Part shown: positions 1-6,177 of the stretch, piece after piece
Layout of the letters: each line of letters begins with the position of its first letter
Position numbering within the stretch: position 1 is the stretch's first letter
Origin: Planctomycetota bacterium
GTDB lineage: Bacteria; Planctomycetota; Phycisphaerae; Sedimentisphaerales; SM23-30
Assembly (NCBI GenBank): GCA_029573975.1
Contig: JAKQBU010000363.1
Coordinates: 1 to 10,488, forward strand
Direction: 5' to 3'
Length of the DNA stretch: 10,488 bases
The notes under the pieces: generated by a model
What the model was told of the DNA's origin: nothing
The model's database searches: none
Seen by the model: only the letters and a program-made list of their open reading frames with translations
Position numbers and translations under genes: made by a program

Positions 1-942
1 GGCTGGCCTATGGATTATGGCGGCTTCTGGGACTGGATGCCGTTCTGGTCGAAGGCATACCGCCAGGCCGGGAAGCCGTACCCTGGCCGCTGGTCGCCCA
101 GATCCTTACGATAGCGCGTTTCTGTGAGCCGTCGAGCGAACTGCATATCGAAGATCACTGGTACGCCAAGACGGCCTTGGAAGACCTTTTGGGGGTATCA
201 CCGGAGGTGATCCACACCGACCGTTTATATGCCGCGCTGGATCATCTTCTGCCCTGCAAGGAAGTAATTGAAAAACACCTCAAAGGACGGCTGGGGGAGT
301 TGTTCAACATAAAATACGACCTCTTGCTCTATGATGTTACCAGTACCTATTTTGAAGGTCAGTGTAAGGGCAACTCGCTGGCCCGGCGGGGCTATTACGC
401 CGATCCAAAATCCGGTCGGCAAAAAACGCCTGAGCATGGATTGGAAACAGAATCAAAAGTGGTCGCAGTGGGCGGCGTTGTCGGAGGGATGTTATATATT
501 GCGTACCAATCTAACCGATACCGATCCGGCCATCTTATGGAAACGCTATATCCAGCTTACCGAGGCCGAGTGGGCGTTCCGCATCACCAAGGATGAACTG
601 TCGATCCGTCCGATCTGGCATCAGAAGGCCCATCGCGTCGAAGCGCATATCCTGGTGTGCTTTTTAGCGTATGTGATGTGGAAGACGCTGGGCCAGTGGA
701 TGAAGCGCTCCGGTTTGGGCGATGCCCCGCGGACCTTATTGCGGGAGTTTGCGAAGATAAAGAGCGGCGATGTCGTCCTGCCCGCCAGAACCGCCGACGG
801 CCGTATTGACAAACGGATTCGATTGCGGTGCGTGGTAAGCCCCGATGAGGCACAAAAAGTGCTGCTGAACCGATTGGGATTGACGCTGCCGCAACGCCTG
901 CGAAGACTAGAGAAAATGGTAAAATGTAGTGAAGACTTTTGA
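1..942 (+). pseudogene. IS1634-like DDE transposase, internally deleted and frameshifted, 5' end outside window
   Basis: Degenerate transposase of the IS1634/IS4-like DDE group; an intact copy would cut and join the ends of its own element. The N-terminal part reads in one frame from position 3 and includes residues ALEDLLGVSPEVIHTDRLYA and the first-Asp block [13 protein letters not shown], with the Asp at 333-335. The C-terminal part reads in another frame from about 415 to the TGA at 940-942 and contains [22 protein letters not shown] (final Glu block), RPIWHQK and [11 protein letters not shown], in the order typical of the family. The switch lies at about 395-430, just after [13 protein letters not shown]. 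The roughly 150-250 residues normally lying there, including the block with the second catalytic Asp, are absent. An internal deletion with a frame change therefore explains it better than a simple indel. The gene cannot make active transposase. The upstream start lies before the window. Family assignment is from motif memory, and the loss of function is seen directly. Confidence 0.9.
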
Positions 943-1003
943 CAAAAAACCGCCTTGGCGCTATCGTAAAGACCGTTTTACACCGCCAACTGCGTAACTT
1001 GGG
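1..1003 (+). mobile_element. Remnant insertion sequence of IS1634 type, right part
   Basis: This covers the broken transposase plus about 60 non-coding bases after its stop. The family normally ends shortly after the transposase gene in an inverted repeat. The stretch around 981-1003 (ending in aactgcgtaacttgggc) is the likely right end, because the next gene on the opposite strand begins immediately after it. The left end and the target duplication lie outside the window, so the exact boundary and terminal repeat cannot be confirmed here. Confidence 0.55.
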
Positions 1004-1387
1004 CTAGCCCGGGGATTGGGAGCGGGACCAGATTTTTTTTACCTTTTTCCCATAGGGCAGAGTCGCTTTCCTGGCATCCCCCCTGGGCCCGCCGTTCCAG
1101 AGCCGGGCCAGGCGCACCAGGTCTTTTTCCCGATGGGTCCCCGTAATCGCTTTTTGTTCCGCCCAGTAGGTCAGATAGATCCGGCACATTTCCCGGGATT
1201 TGGCGGGGTCCCGGCGGTCCTGAAGCTGGTATTTTTGTTCTCCGAGAATCTGGTTAACCTCCGCAACGACGACGGGGCGAATCTGCAAGATCCCCACGGC
1301 CCGGCCGCCGTCTCCGACCGCATGGGGATTGCCGCCGGATTCGATACTAATTAAAATCGGGATCAGGATTTTCATCAGTTCATTCAT
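1004..1387 (-). CDS. Small lysozyme-like / lytic transglycosylase-like protein
   Basis: A 127-residue protein with a single lysozyme-like fold, predicted to cleave peptidoglycan glycan strands. The motif IESGGNPHAVGDGGRAVGIL starts at residue 15. It supplies the probable catalytic Glu (residue 16) and the Gly-rich turn of SLT/goose-lysozyme-like domains. Residues 110-124 contain KATLPYGKKVKK, and RLWNGGPRG at residues 93-101 is the usual C-terminal signature. Length fits single-domain members, but most have a signal peptide in front of the Glu motif; here only 15 residues precede it and they do not form a convincing signal. An in-frame TAG 18 bases upstream blocks a longer start, and no good Shine-Dalgarno precedes the ATG. 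The TAG stop lies at the edge of the IS remnant. The protein may be N-terminally truncated, or cytoplasmic and released by another route. Fold confidence is good; activity and expression are uncertain. Confidence 0.7.
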   Translation of the reverse strand: MNELMKILIPILISIESGGNPHAVGDGGRAVGILQIRPVVVAEVNQILGEQKYQLQDRRDPAKSREMCRIYLTYWAEQKAITGTHREKDLVRLARLWNGGPRGDARKATLPYGKKVKKIWSRSQSPG

Positions 1388-1543
1388 TTGCCTATTACCA
1401 CACTACGAGGTTTGGCATTTTATCCATACTCTATTTCAGGCATACCCTTGCTGCTCATCCCAGGTGTCTGGACAGGTTTGATAAACTAAAAGATAGTATG
1501 CCTCCCGCTGCCAATAGTCAATTTTGCTCACGAAGAAATTTTG

Positions 1544-2305
1544 TCAGGCAGTTTTTCCATGGGGCGTTTCGGGACCGGCGGCCGGCCGGCGGGAGAGATG
1601 GACGAGGTTGGCGGAGGGTATTTGGGCGGAAATCAGTTCGGCGGCGAGATTGTACCAGCGGCGGCAGCGGTTGAGGATTTCGCTGTCGCTGGAGATGACG
1701 ATTTCGCCGGCGCGGGAAAGAACGGCATCGGGATTGAAAACCAGTTCGACCTGCCAGTTCCAGTTTTTTTCTTTAGCCAGTTGCCCGATGATGGTTTTAA
1801 GCCGGCCGCTGTTGGAGACGGGGGAATCGAGATACCAGCGGCAACGGATTGGCTCCAGCCGGTGGAGAAAAGCGGCTATCTGTTCCAGGGCAGGCAGGGT
1901 TTCTTCCACTTTCCGATAGGTTCCGTGCAGGCCCGCCAGGTCCCGGAAGGCATTATCACGTCCCTGTAATATCACGCCGCCGGCCAGGGCCGATTCGATG
2001 GTAGTCAGGATATTATAGCCATCGATCAGAAGTTCTTCGCCGCGCAGCGCCGCAGCCTGCACCTGATGGTCGCCGCGGATTTGCAGGTCCTGATCTGAAC
2101 AGCCGCAGCGCATGACGGCGGTGCGCTGGCGCTGGGTGAGGGCATAGCGATCGCCGACCAGCTTCAGCGAGGATTTGTCCGCGTAGCCATGGCTAAGCAG
2201 CCAGGAAAAGTCCTGCACCGCCTGCTGCAACACCGGCCAGGCAGCGGGGGCAAAGAGCCGCTGGTCCTCCGGATGGGCGCCGCGATGGGTTCGCTTGTCA
2301 GGCAA
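1544..2305 (-). CDS. DUF434/DUF5616 domain protein with PIN/NYN-like motif
   Basis: A 253-residue protein of unknown function. Residues about 24-80 match the DUF434 pattern (QDFSWLLSHGYADKSSLKLV, then GDRYALTQRQRTAVMRC). Residues about 88-235 match the companion C-terminal domain (DUF5616), with LLIDGYNILTTIESAL at residues 92-107, the RDLAGLHGTYRKVEETLPAL block, and IVISSDSEI. The early Asp in IDGYN followed by a later SDSEI acidic motif resembles NYN/PIN nucleases, so a metal-dependent RNase-like role is possible but unproven. No signal peptide or membrane segment is seen, so it is probably cytoplasmic. The start is TTG, supported by GGAGGTGA a few bases upstream. The gene lies 72 bp after the esterase on the same strand and may be cotranscribed, but nothing ties it to sugar metabolism. 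Assignment to DUF434 is from recall of the family pattern. Confidence 0.78.
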   Translation of the reverse strand: MPDKRTHRGAHPEDQRLFAPAAWPVLQQAVQDFSWLLSHGYADKSSLKLVGDRYALTQRQRTAVMRCGCSDQDLQIRGDHQVQAAALRGEELLIDGYNILTTIESALAGGVILQGRDNAFRDLAGLHGTYRKVEETLPALEQIAAFLHRLEPIRCRWYLDSPVSNSGRLKTIIGQLAKEKNWNWQVELVFNPDAVLSRAGEIVISSDSEILNRCRRWYNLAAELISAQIPSANLVHLSRRPAAGPETPHGKTA

Positions 2306-2308
2306 AGT

Positions 2309-2316
2309 TCACCTCC
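2309..2316 (-). promoter_or_regulatory. Strong Shine-Dalgarno fixing a TTG start
   Basis: On the minus strand the bases read GGAGGTGA, with the GGAGG core (2312-2316) six bases before TTG at 2303-2305. No ATG or GTG lies at a suitable distance in this frame. The site is therefore the reason for choosing TTG as the start of the DUF434 protein. Confidence 0.75.
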
Positions 2317-2377
2317 GGCAGGTATCTTCAATCAGGACATACTTTAATGCTCTTACTGGAGTGCTGGTCCAGCCGGA

Positions 2378-3694
2378 TTAGCGGTTTTTGGCGATATGTT
2401 CCAGGATGGCTTTGTTAAAAGATTCGTCCACCTGGGGCCAGCGGGCATGGGGCATGTCCGGGACATTGACGATTCGTTTTTCGCCCTGCACACTATTATA
2501 GGCGGCATAGACGGTAGTCGGCTGGCACACCTGGTCGATGAAACCGACGCTGAAGAGGGCCTCCGCCCTAATGCGGCGGGCGAAGTTGGTCGCGTCGTAA
2601 TAGCGCATGGCATTCACGCGCTGGGTATTGACTTTTCCCTCGGCATCCGGCCAGCCATACCGGGGCCAGGCTTCGACCCGGCCGCCCACCTCGCACATGG
2701 CGGGAATCCCGGCTGCCACCAGGGTAATCTGGGGATCCAGACCACTAGCGGCAATGGCCTGGAGGCCGCCCTGGCTATGGCCGCAGACGATGAGTGTTTT
2801 GCCGTCCCATTCCGGCCGCTGCTTGAGATATTCCAGCGCGCGGATCATCCGTAAAAACATTCCCAGGAAATAGGTGGTCTCCCGGTCTTCACAGCCATAA
2901 TAGGGATAGGTGTACACCTGCTCGTAATAGCCATGGCCGGGCAGATTGTGAATGGGATGTTTCTCATAAAATTCATTCGGCTTGCCGTTGGGAAAGCCGT
3001 GGCCGTTCAGGTCCATTGAGAGCAGCCCCATTTTCGCGCCCTGCACCGCCTGGTCCAGGAAGGAGGGGAAAAAATGAGCGCCGTGGACCCATAATATGGC
3101 TGGCAGGGTTCCGGCTGGGGCGTCTTTGGGGCGGGCTAGATAGCCGCGGGCGGGCGGGCCGCCGTAGCAGTCGAGCTGGACATCAAAGGCTTCGATGGCC
3201 GGGTCGGGGGAAGCCACCGGCGCAATCTGTTCATTCATCGCCAGTTCCGCCAGCCGCTGCTTTTTGCCGGCCCAAAAGGCATCAAAGTCTTGGGGGGCCT
3301 CCAGGGAAGGTTGAATTTTTAACGGGTCCAAAGCGGCTCCGGCACTGCCTGATGCCTGCTCTCCGCTTTTTGATTTATAAGTCACTTCCAAATGCAGGAA
3401 GCCCGGCTGGTCCAGGGTCCCGGTTACTTCCAGCGGCTTACCGGCATAGGCGGAATCCCCTTTTGATACCACATCAGTACCGTCATTGCTCAACACATAC
3501 GAAATATTGCCGTCGCCGACCGGCTGGCCATCCTGCTGGACGGTTATGGTAAAACGAACCGTATCACCCGCCTGATAGATGGCATCAGGCCGATCCGCCG
3601 CCGCCGTAAGCTGATAGCCGCCCGACGCCTGGTCTATCAGAATCAAAATGAATACCCATGCCGCCATTGTCAGAAAGTGGAAACGTCTGATCAT
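2378..3694 (-). CDS. Secreted acetyl-xylan-esterase-like (AXE1) alpha/beta hydrolase
   Basis: A 438-residue exported hydrolase of the AXE1 / cephalosporin-C-deacetylase family, which removes O-acetyl groups from xylan or oligosaccharides. Residues 1-26 (basic MIRRFHF, then a hydrophobic stretch to IDQASG) form a signal peptide. Residues about 28-110 look like an all-beta domain (YQAGDTVRFTITVQQDG). The alpha/beta-hydrolase domain follows from about 125. It has WVHGAHF near the oxyanion hole, the nucleophile elbow GHSQGG with Ser307, the probable acid Asp387 in GFIDQVCQP, and His416 in DMPHARWP, so the triad is complete. The start at 3694 was preferred to an ATG 48 bases upstream because AAGGAG lies 8 bases before it and it yields a clean signal peptide. 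The gene is divergent from the SGNH hydrolase and 72 bp ahead of the DUF434 gene. Substrate is inferred; other esters are possible. Confidence 0.85.
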   Translation of the reverse strand: MIRRFHFLTMAAWVFILILIDQASGGYQLTAAADRPDAIYQAGDTVRFTITVQQDGQPVGDGNISYVLSNDGTDVVSKGDSAYAGKPLEVTGTLDQPGFLHLEVTYKSKSGEQASGSAGAALDPLKIQPSLEAPQDFDAFWAGKKQRLAELAMNEQIAPVASPDPAIEAFDVQLDCYGGPPARGYLARPKDAPAGTLPAILWVHGAHFFPSFLDQAVQGAKMGLLSMDLNGHGFPNGKPNEFYEKHPIHNLPGHGYYEQVYTYPYYGCEDRETTYFLGMFLRMIRALEYLKQRPEWDGKTLIVCGHSQGGLQAIAASGLDPQITLVAAGIPAMCEVGGRVEAWPRYGWPDAEGKVNTQRVNAMRYYDATNFARRIRAEALFSVGFIDQVCQPTTVYAAYNSVQGEKRIVNVPDMPHARWPQVDESFNKAILEHIAKNR

Positions 3695-3702
3695 TATTTT
3701 AA

Positions 3703-3708
3703 CTCCTT
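3703..3708 (-). promoter_or_regulatory. Ribosome binding site choosing the inner start of the AXE1-like gene
   Basis: AAGGAG on the minus strand lies 8 bases before the ATG at 3692-3694. The in-frame ATG at 3740-3742 would add 16 residues (beginning MSCYDFFWYR) in front of an otherwise normal signal peptide, so the inner start is favoured. Confidence 0.7.
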
Positions 3709-3756
3709 GCAATCGATACCAGAAAAAATCGTAACAAGACACAAAACATAAAGCAA

Positions 3757-3863
3757 GTCAAAAAAGACGCCAGCGTCAAAAACTCTTCGATCCCTTATTA
3801 TTGGAAAGCTAGAGCTGTTTTTGGATGACAATACCGACTTTTGGCGGTTTCGTCAAAAAGACG
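3757..3863. promoter_or_regulatory. Candidate operator elements: repeated GTCAAAAA/GACG motifs in the divergent control region
   Basis: Three related A-tract motifs lie between the divergent hydrolase genes: GTCAAAAAAGACG at 3757-3769, GTCAAAAAC at 3775-3783, and CGTCAAAAAGACG at 3851-3863. The last has perfect CGTC/GACG arms around five A. Between the first two, GACGC-CA-GCGTC (3766-3777) is a further short inverted repeat. The third copy sits directly before and overlapping the spacer of the candidate rightward promoter. Recurrence and position suggest binding sites for a regulator shared by both genes. No regulator gene is present nearby, and such short A-rich motifs can recur by chance. 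Confidence 0.35.
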
Positions 3864-3870
3864 TTATAAT
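3841..3870 (+). promoter_or_regulatory. Candidate sigma-70-type promoter for the SGNH hydrolase/SDR pair
   Basis: A perfect TATAAT is found at 3865-3870. TTGGCG at 3841-3846 gives a partial -35 match (TTG conserved) with an 18-base spacer. This would leave a leader of about 95 bases before the ATG at 3972. The -10 is strong and the -35 weak, consistent with activation or a non-standard factor. No comparably good promoter was found for the leftward gene. Confidence 0.4.
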
Positions 3871-3971
3871 AACGGACTTACTATTTTTCGATTGCCCTGG
3901 TTGCCGGTTAAAGCTACGATAAGCAAATATTCATGATATAGGATTATGGTATTCAAAATAAGGAATGTTTC

Positions 3972-5291
3972 ATGTCCAAAATTAAATGCATCGCAACTGT
4001 AATATTATTCTCTTTTATTTTTCCCTGTCTTGCTCAGGATTATCCAGCCACTTGTGATACGATGGAGCTGGCAGACAATGATACGGTAGTATTTCTGGGT
4101 GACAGTATCACCCATCAATGTTTGTACACCCAGTATGTGGAGGACTATTACTACACGCGTTATCCCAACCTGCGTCTGCATTTCCACAATGCCGGGGTCG
4201 GCGGCGATCGGGCTGTGGACGCTCTCGTCCGGTTCGATGAGGATGTAGCCGCTTTCCAGCCGAAATATGTGACCGTTCTGCTGGGGATGAACGATGGCAG
4301 TTATACCCATTTTGAACGTCCGATTTTCGATACCTATGAACGGGATATGAACCAGCTTCTGGATCGTACGGCCGGGATCGGCGCCACGGCCATACTCATC
4401 GGCCCGACCATGTATGACTCGCGGGTCAAGCAAATGCAATTGAACCAGCCCAATCGGAAGGATTTTACGGACGCGGCCGGAAATTATTACAATGCGGTAC
4501 TGGCATTTTACGGGGCCTGGCTGCGGGAGCAGGCCGGGATGCGGGGGCTGGGGTATGTGGATATGTACAATCCGCTCAATCAAATTACCCGCCAGCAGCG
4601 GAAGGGCGATCCTGGTTTTACCCTGATCGGGGATTGTGTCCATCCCGGCCCGGCGGGCCAACTGGTCATGGCCTTTGCTTTTCTCAACGATATGAATGTC
4701 TCCCGCTCGGTTTCAAACATCGGTATTCATATTAACAAAAAGAACTTTATAACGGATGTAACCGGCGGCAAAATCCGCGACACCAAGATTTCTGATGATT
4801 ATGTATCATTCACTTTCACGGCCGATTCTTTGCCCTGGGTTGTTCCCGCAGAAGCCCAGCCTGGTTATGACCTCACTAACTCCAGCCACGAACTCAGCCG
4901 TGAAATGCTCGCCATCTCCTATCTTCCGCAAGGCGAATACGAATTAAAAATCGATGGCCAGAAAATCACCACTGTGAGCAACCTCCAACTCGCACGAGGG
5001 ATCGAGTTGCAGGGGATAGAAACCACCCCGCAGTATCAGCAGGCCATGAAAGTTGCCATGCTGAATAAGGAACGAAACGAAAAGGCTGTGGCTCCTCTGC
5101 GAAACCAGTGGTCCGCCATGAAGGGAAAACGCCAACTGGAAAAGGATAATCCCGACGAATTCCAGAAATGGCGTGTAGATTTTGATCGCGAAGTGGCAGC
5201 CCTCAAAAAATTGGCTGCGGAATACGAAGAGCAAATATACCAAATCAATCAGCCCCAGCCTCACCAGTATGAATTGATTCGATTACGTTAA
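3972..5291 (+). CDS. Secreted SGNH/GDSL-family hydrolase with helical C-terminal extension
   Basis: A 439-residue exported esterase-type hydrolase, likely acting on ester groups of carbohydrates in the periplasm or outside. Residues 1-21 form a signal peptide (MSKIKC, hydrophobic core, FPCLAQ); the Cys is not in a good lipobox. All SGNH blocks are present: GDSIT with nucleophile Ser45, NAGVGGD with the block-II Gly near 77-78, GMND with Asn107, and DCVHPG with Asp221 and His224. The SGNH domain ends near residue 245. A beta-rich segment follows to about 350, and then a charged helical, coiled-coil-like tail from about 352 to 430 (for example DREVAALKKLAAEYEEQIYQ) that is not part of the core fold. 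Start: AAGGAA at 3960-3965, 6 bases before ATG. The SDR gene follows after 30 bp, suggesting an operon. Substrate is unknown; acetylated hemicellulose is plausible from context. Confidence 0.88.
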   Translation: MSKIKCIATVILFSFIFPCLAQDYPATCDTMELADNDTVVFLGDSITHQCLYTQYVEDYYYTRYPNLRLHFHNAGVGGDRAVDALVRFDEDVAAFQPKYVTVLLGMNDGSYTHFERPIFDTYERDMNQLLDRTAGIGATAILIGPTMYDSRVKQMQLNQPNRKDFTDAAGNYYNAVLAFYGAWLREQAGMRGLGYVDMYNPLNQITRQQRKGDPGFTLIGDCVHPGPAGQLVMAFAFLNDMNVSRSVSNIGIHINKKNFITDVTGGKIRDTKISDDYVSFTFTADSLPWVVPAEAQPGYDLTNSSHELSREMLAISYLPQGEYELKIDGQKITTVSNLQLARGIELQGIETTPQYQQAMKVAMLNKERNEKAVAPLRNQWSAMKGKRQLEKDNPDEFQKWRVDFDREVAALKKLAAEYEEQIYQINQPQPHQYELIRLR

Positions 5292-5321
5292 CAGGCTTGT
5301 TTATCATAAAGGTACATTCCG

Positions 5322-6164
5322 ATGAATCTTGAATCGTTGCCTTTGGATCACCCGTTTGATTTTAGTGGAAAAGTAGCTGTGGTTACCGGCGGCAGCGGGG
5401 TGTTATGCAGCCCGACGGCCCGGGCGCTGGGGCAGCGCGGGGCGGCGGTGGTTGTTGCGGGACATTCGAACCGGGAGGAAGCAGAGACCGTTGCCCGGCA
5501 GATACGCCAGGAGGGCGGCCGGGCTTCCGCCCTGCTGTTCGATGCGGCGGATAAAAAAGCGGTGGAGCAGGCCGCTGAAATCATCCATGACCAGTGGGGA
5601 CCGGTGGATCTGCTCATCAATGGCGCGGGGGGCGCGATCAAAGAGGCGACCACCAGTCCGGACCTGTCTTTTTTCGATCTGCCGGAAGCGGCTTTGCATA
5701 AGGTGTTCAATCTGAATATGATGGGGACACTCTTTCCCTGCCAGGTGTTCGGGCGGGATATGGCGCAGAAAAAGGCGGGGGCCATCCTCAATATCATCTC
5801 CATGTCTGCTTACCGGCCCATCACCCGCAGCATCGGGTACGCCGCCGCCAAAGCCGCCGCGATGAATTTTACGATGTGGCTGGCGGTGCACATGGTGCAG
5901 GAATATTCACCCCAGATTCGGGTGAACGGTCTGGCGCCGGGGATTTTTCTGGCCCGCCAGAATCGGTTTTTGCTCATTGACGAAAAAACCGGCGAACTCA
6001 CCGAGCGCGGGCATCGACTGATTGATCATACCCCGATGGGCCGCTTTGGGGAACCGGAAGAGCTGGTGGGGCCGGCGCTGTTTCTGCTTTCAGACCTGGC
6101 CTGCTATATCACCGGCCATACCCTCAATGTGGACGGCGGGCAAGGTGCGTACTCGGGTGTTTGA
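5322..6164 (+). CDS. SDR-family oxidoreductase, D-mannonate oxidoreductase (fructuronate reductase) type
   Basis: A 280-residue cytoplasmic NAD(P)-dependent short-chain dehydrogenase. The Rossmann motif is TGGSGVLC (residues 22-29). NGAGG at 100-104 replaces NNAG, Asn132 is in NLNMMGT, and the catalytic set is Ser160, Tyr173 and Lys177 (YAAAK). The C-terminus ends VDGGQGAYSGV. The GVLC glycine motif, the FFDLPEAALHKVFNLNMMGT and FPCQVF blocks and the AYSGV end resemble Bacillus-type SDR D-mannonate oxidoreductases (UxuB/YjmF). These interconvert D-fructuronate and D-mannonate in glucuronate breakdown. Specificity is from recalled similarity and could be another sugar acid or polyol. AAAGGT lies 8 bases before ATG. 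The gene is 30 bp behind the SGNH hydrolase and converges on the Gfo/Idh/MocA gene with a 13-bp gap, in which no stem-loop terminator is seen. A uronate role would fit release of glucuronic acid from acetylated glucuronoxylan. Confidence 0.85.
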   Translation: MNLESLPLDHPFDFSGKVAVVTGGSGVLCSPTARALGQRGAAVVVAGHSNREEAETVARQIRQEGGRASALLFDAADKKAVEQAAEIIHDQWGPVDLLINGAGGAIKEATTSPDLSFFDLPEAALHKVFNLNMMGTLFPCQVFGRDMAQKKAGAILNIISMSAYRPITRSIGYAAAKAAAMNFTMWLAVHMVQEYSPQIRVNGLAPGIFLARQNRFLLIDEKTGELTERGHRLIDHTPMGRFGEPEELVGPALFLLSDLACYITGHTLNVDGGQGAYSGV

Positions 6165-6177
6165 TATTTCGCCCACC

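Noticed and set aside
1438..1503. Inverted repeat AGGCATAC / GTATGCCT flanking about 50 bases between the lysozyme-like and DUF434 genes
   Set aside because: The arms are only 8 bp and do not extend; there is no gene or IS-like structure inside. Chance is likely in this 156-bp spacer, where I see nothing else definite.
1541..1969. Open plus-strand frame opposite the DUF434 gene
   Set aside because: It encodes a glycine-rich composition typical of an antisense shadow of a GC-rich gene. The minus-strand frame has a strong ribosome binding site and recognisable domains.
3695..3742. Longer N-terminus for the AXE1-like gene starting at 3742
   Set aside because: It would place 16 extra residues including several aromatics before a normal signal peptide, and the good ribosome binding site belongs to the inner ATG.
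3766..3777. GACGC-CA-GCGTC followed on the minus strand by a T-run, resembling a rho-independent terminator
   Set aside because: The stem is only 4-5 bp with a 2-4 base loop, and it lies upstream of the esterase start with no gene to terminate. It is better seen as part of possible operator repeats.
4005..4661. 218-codon minus-strand frame
   Set aside because: It is antisense to the SGNH catalytic domain, which retains all four blocks; there is no independent evidence for it.
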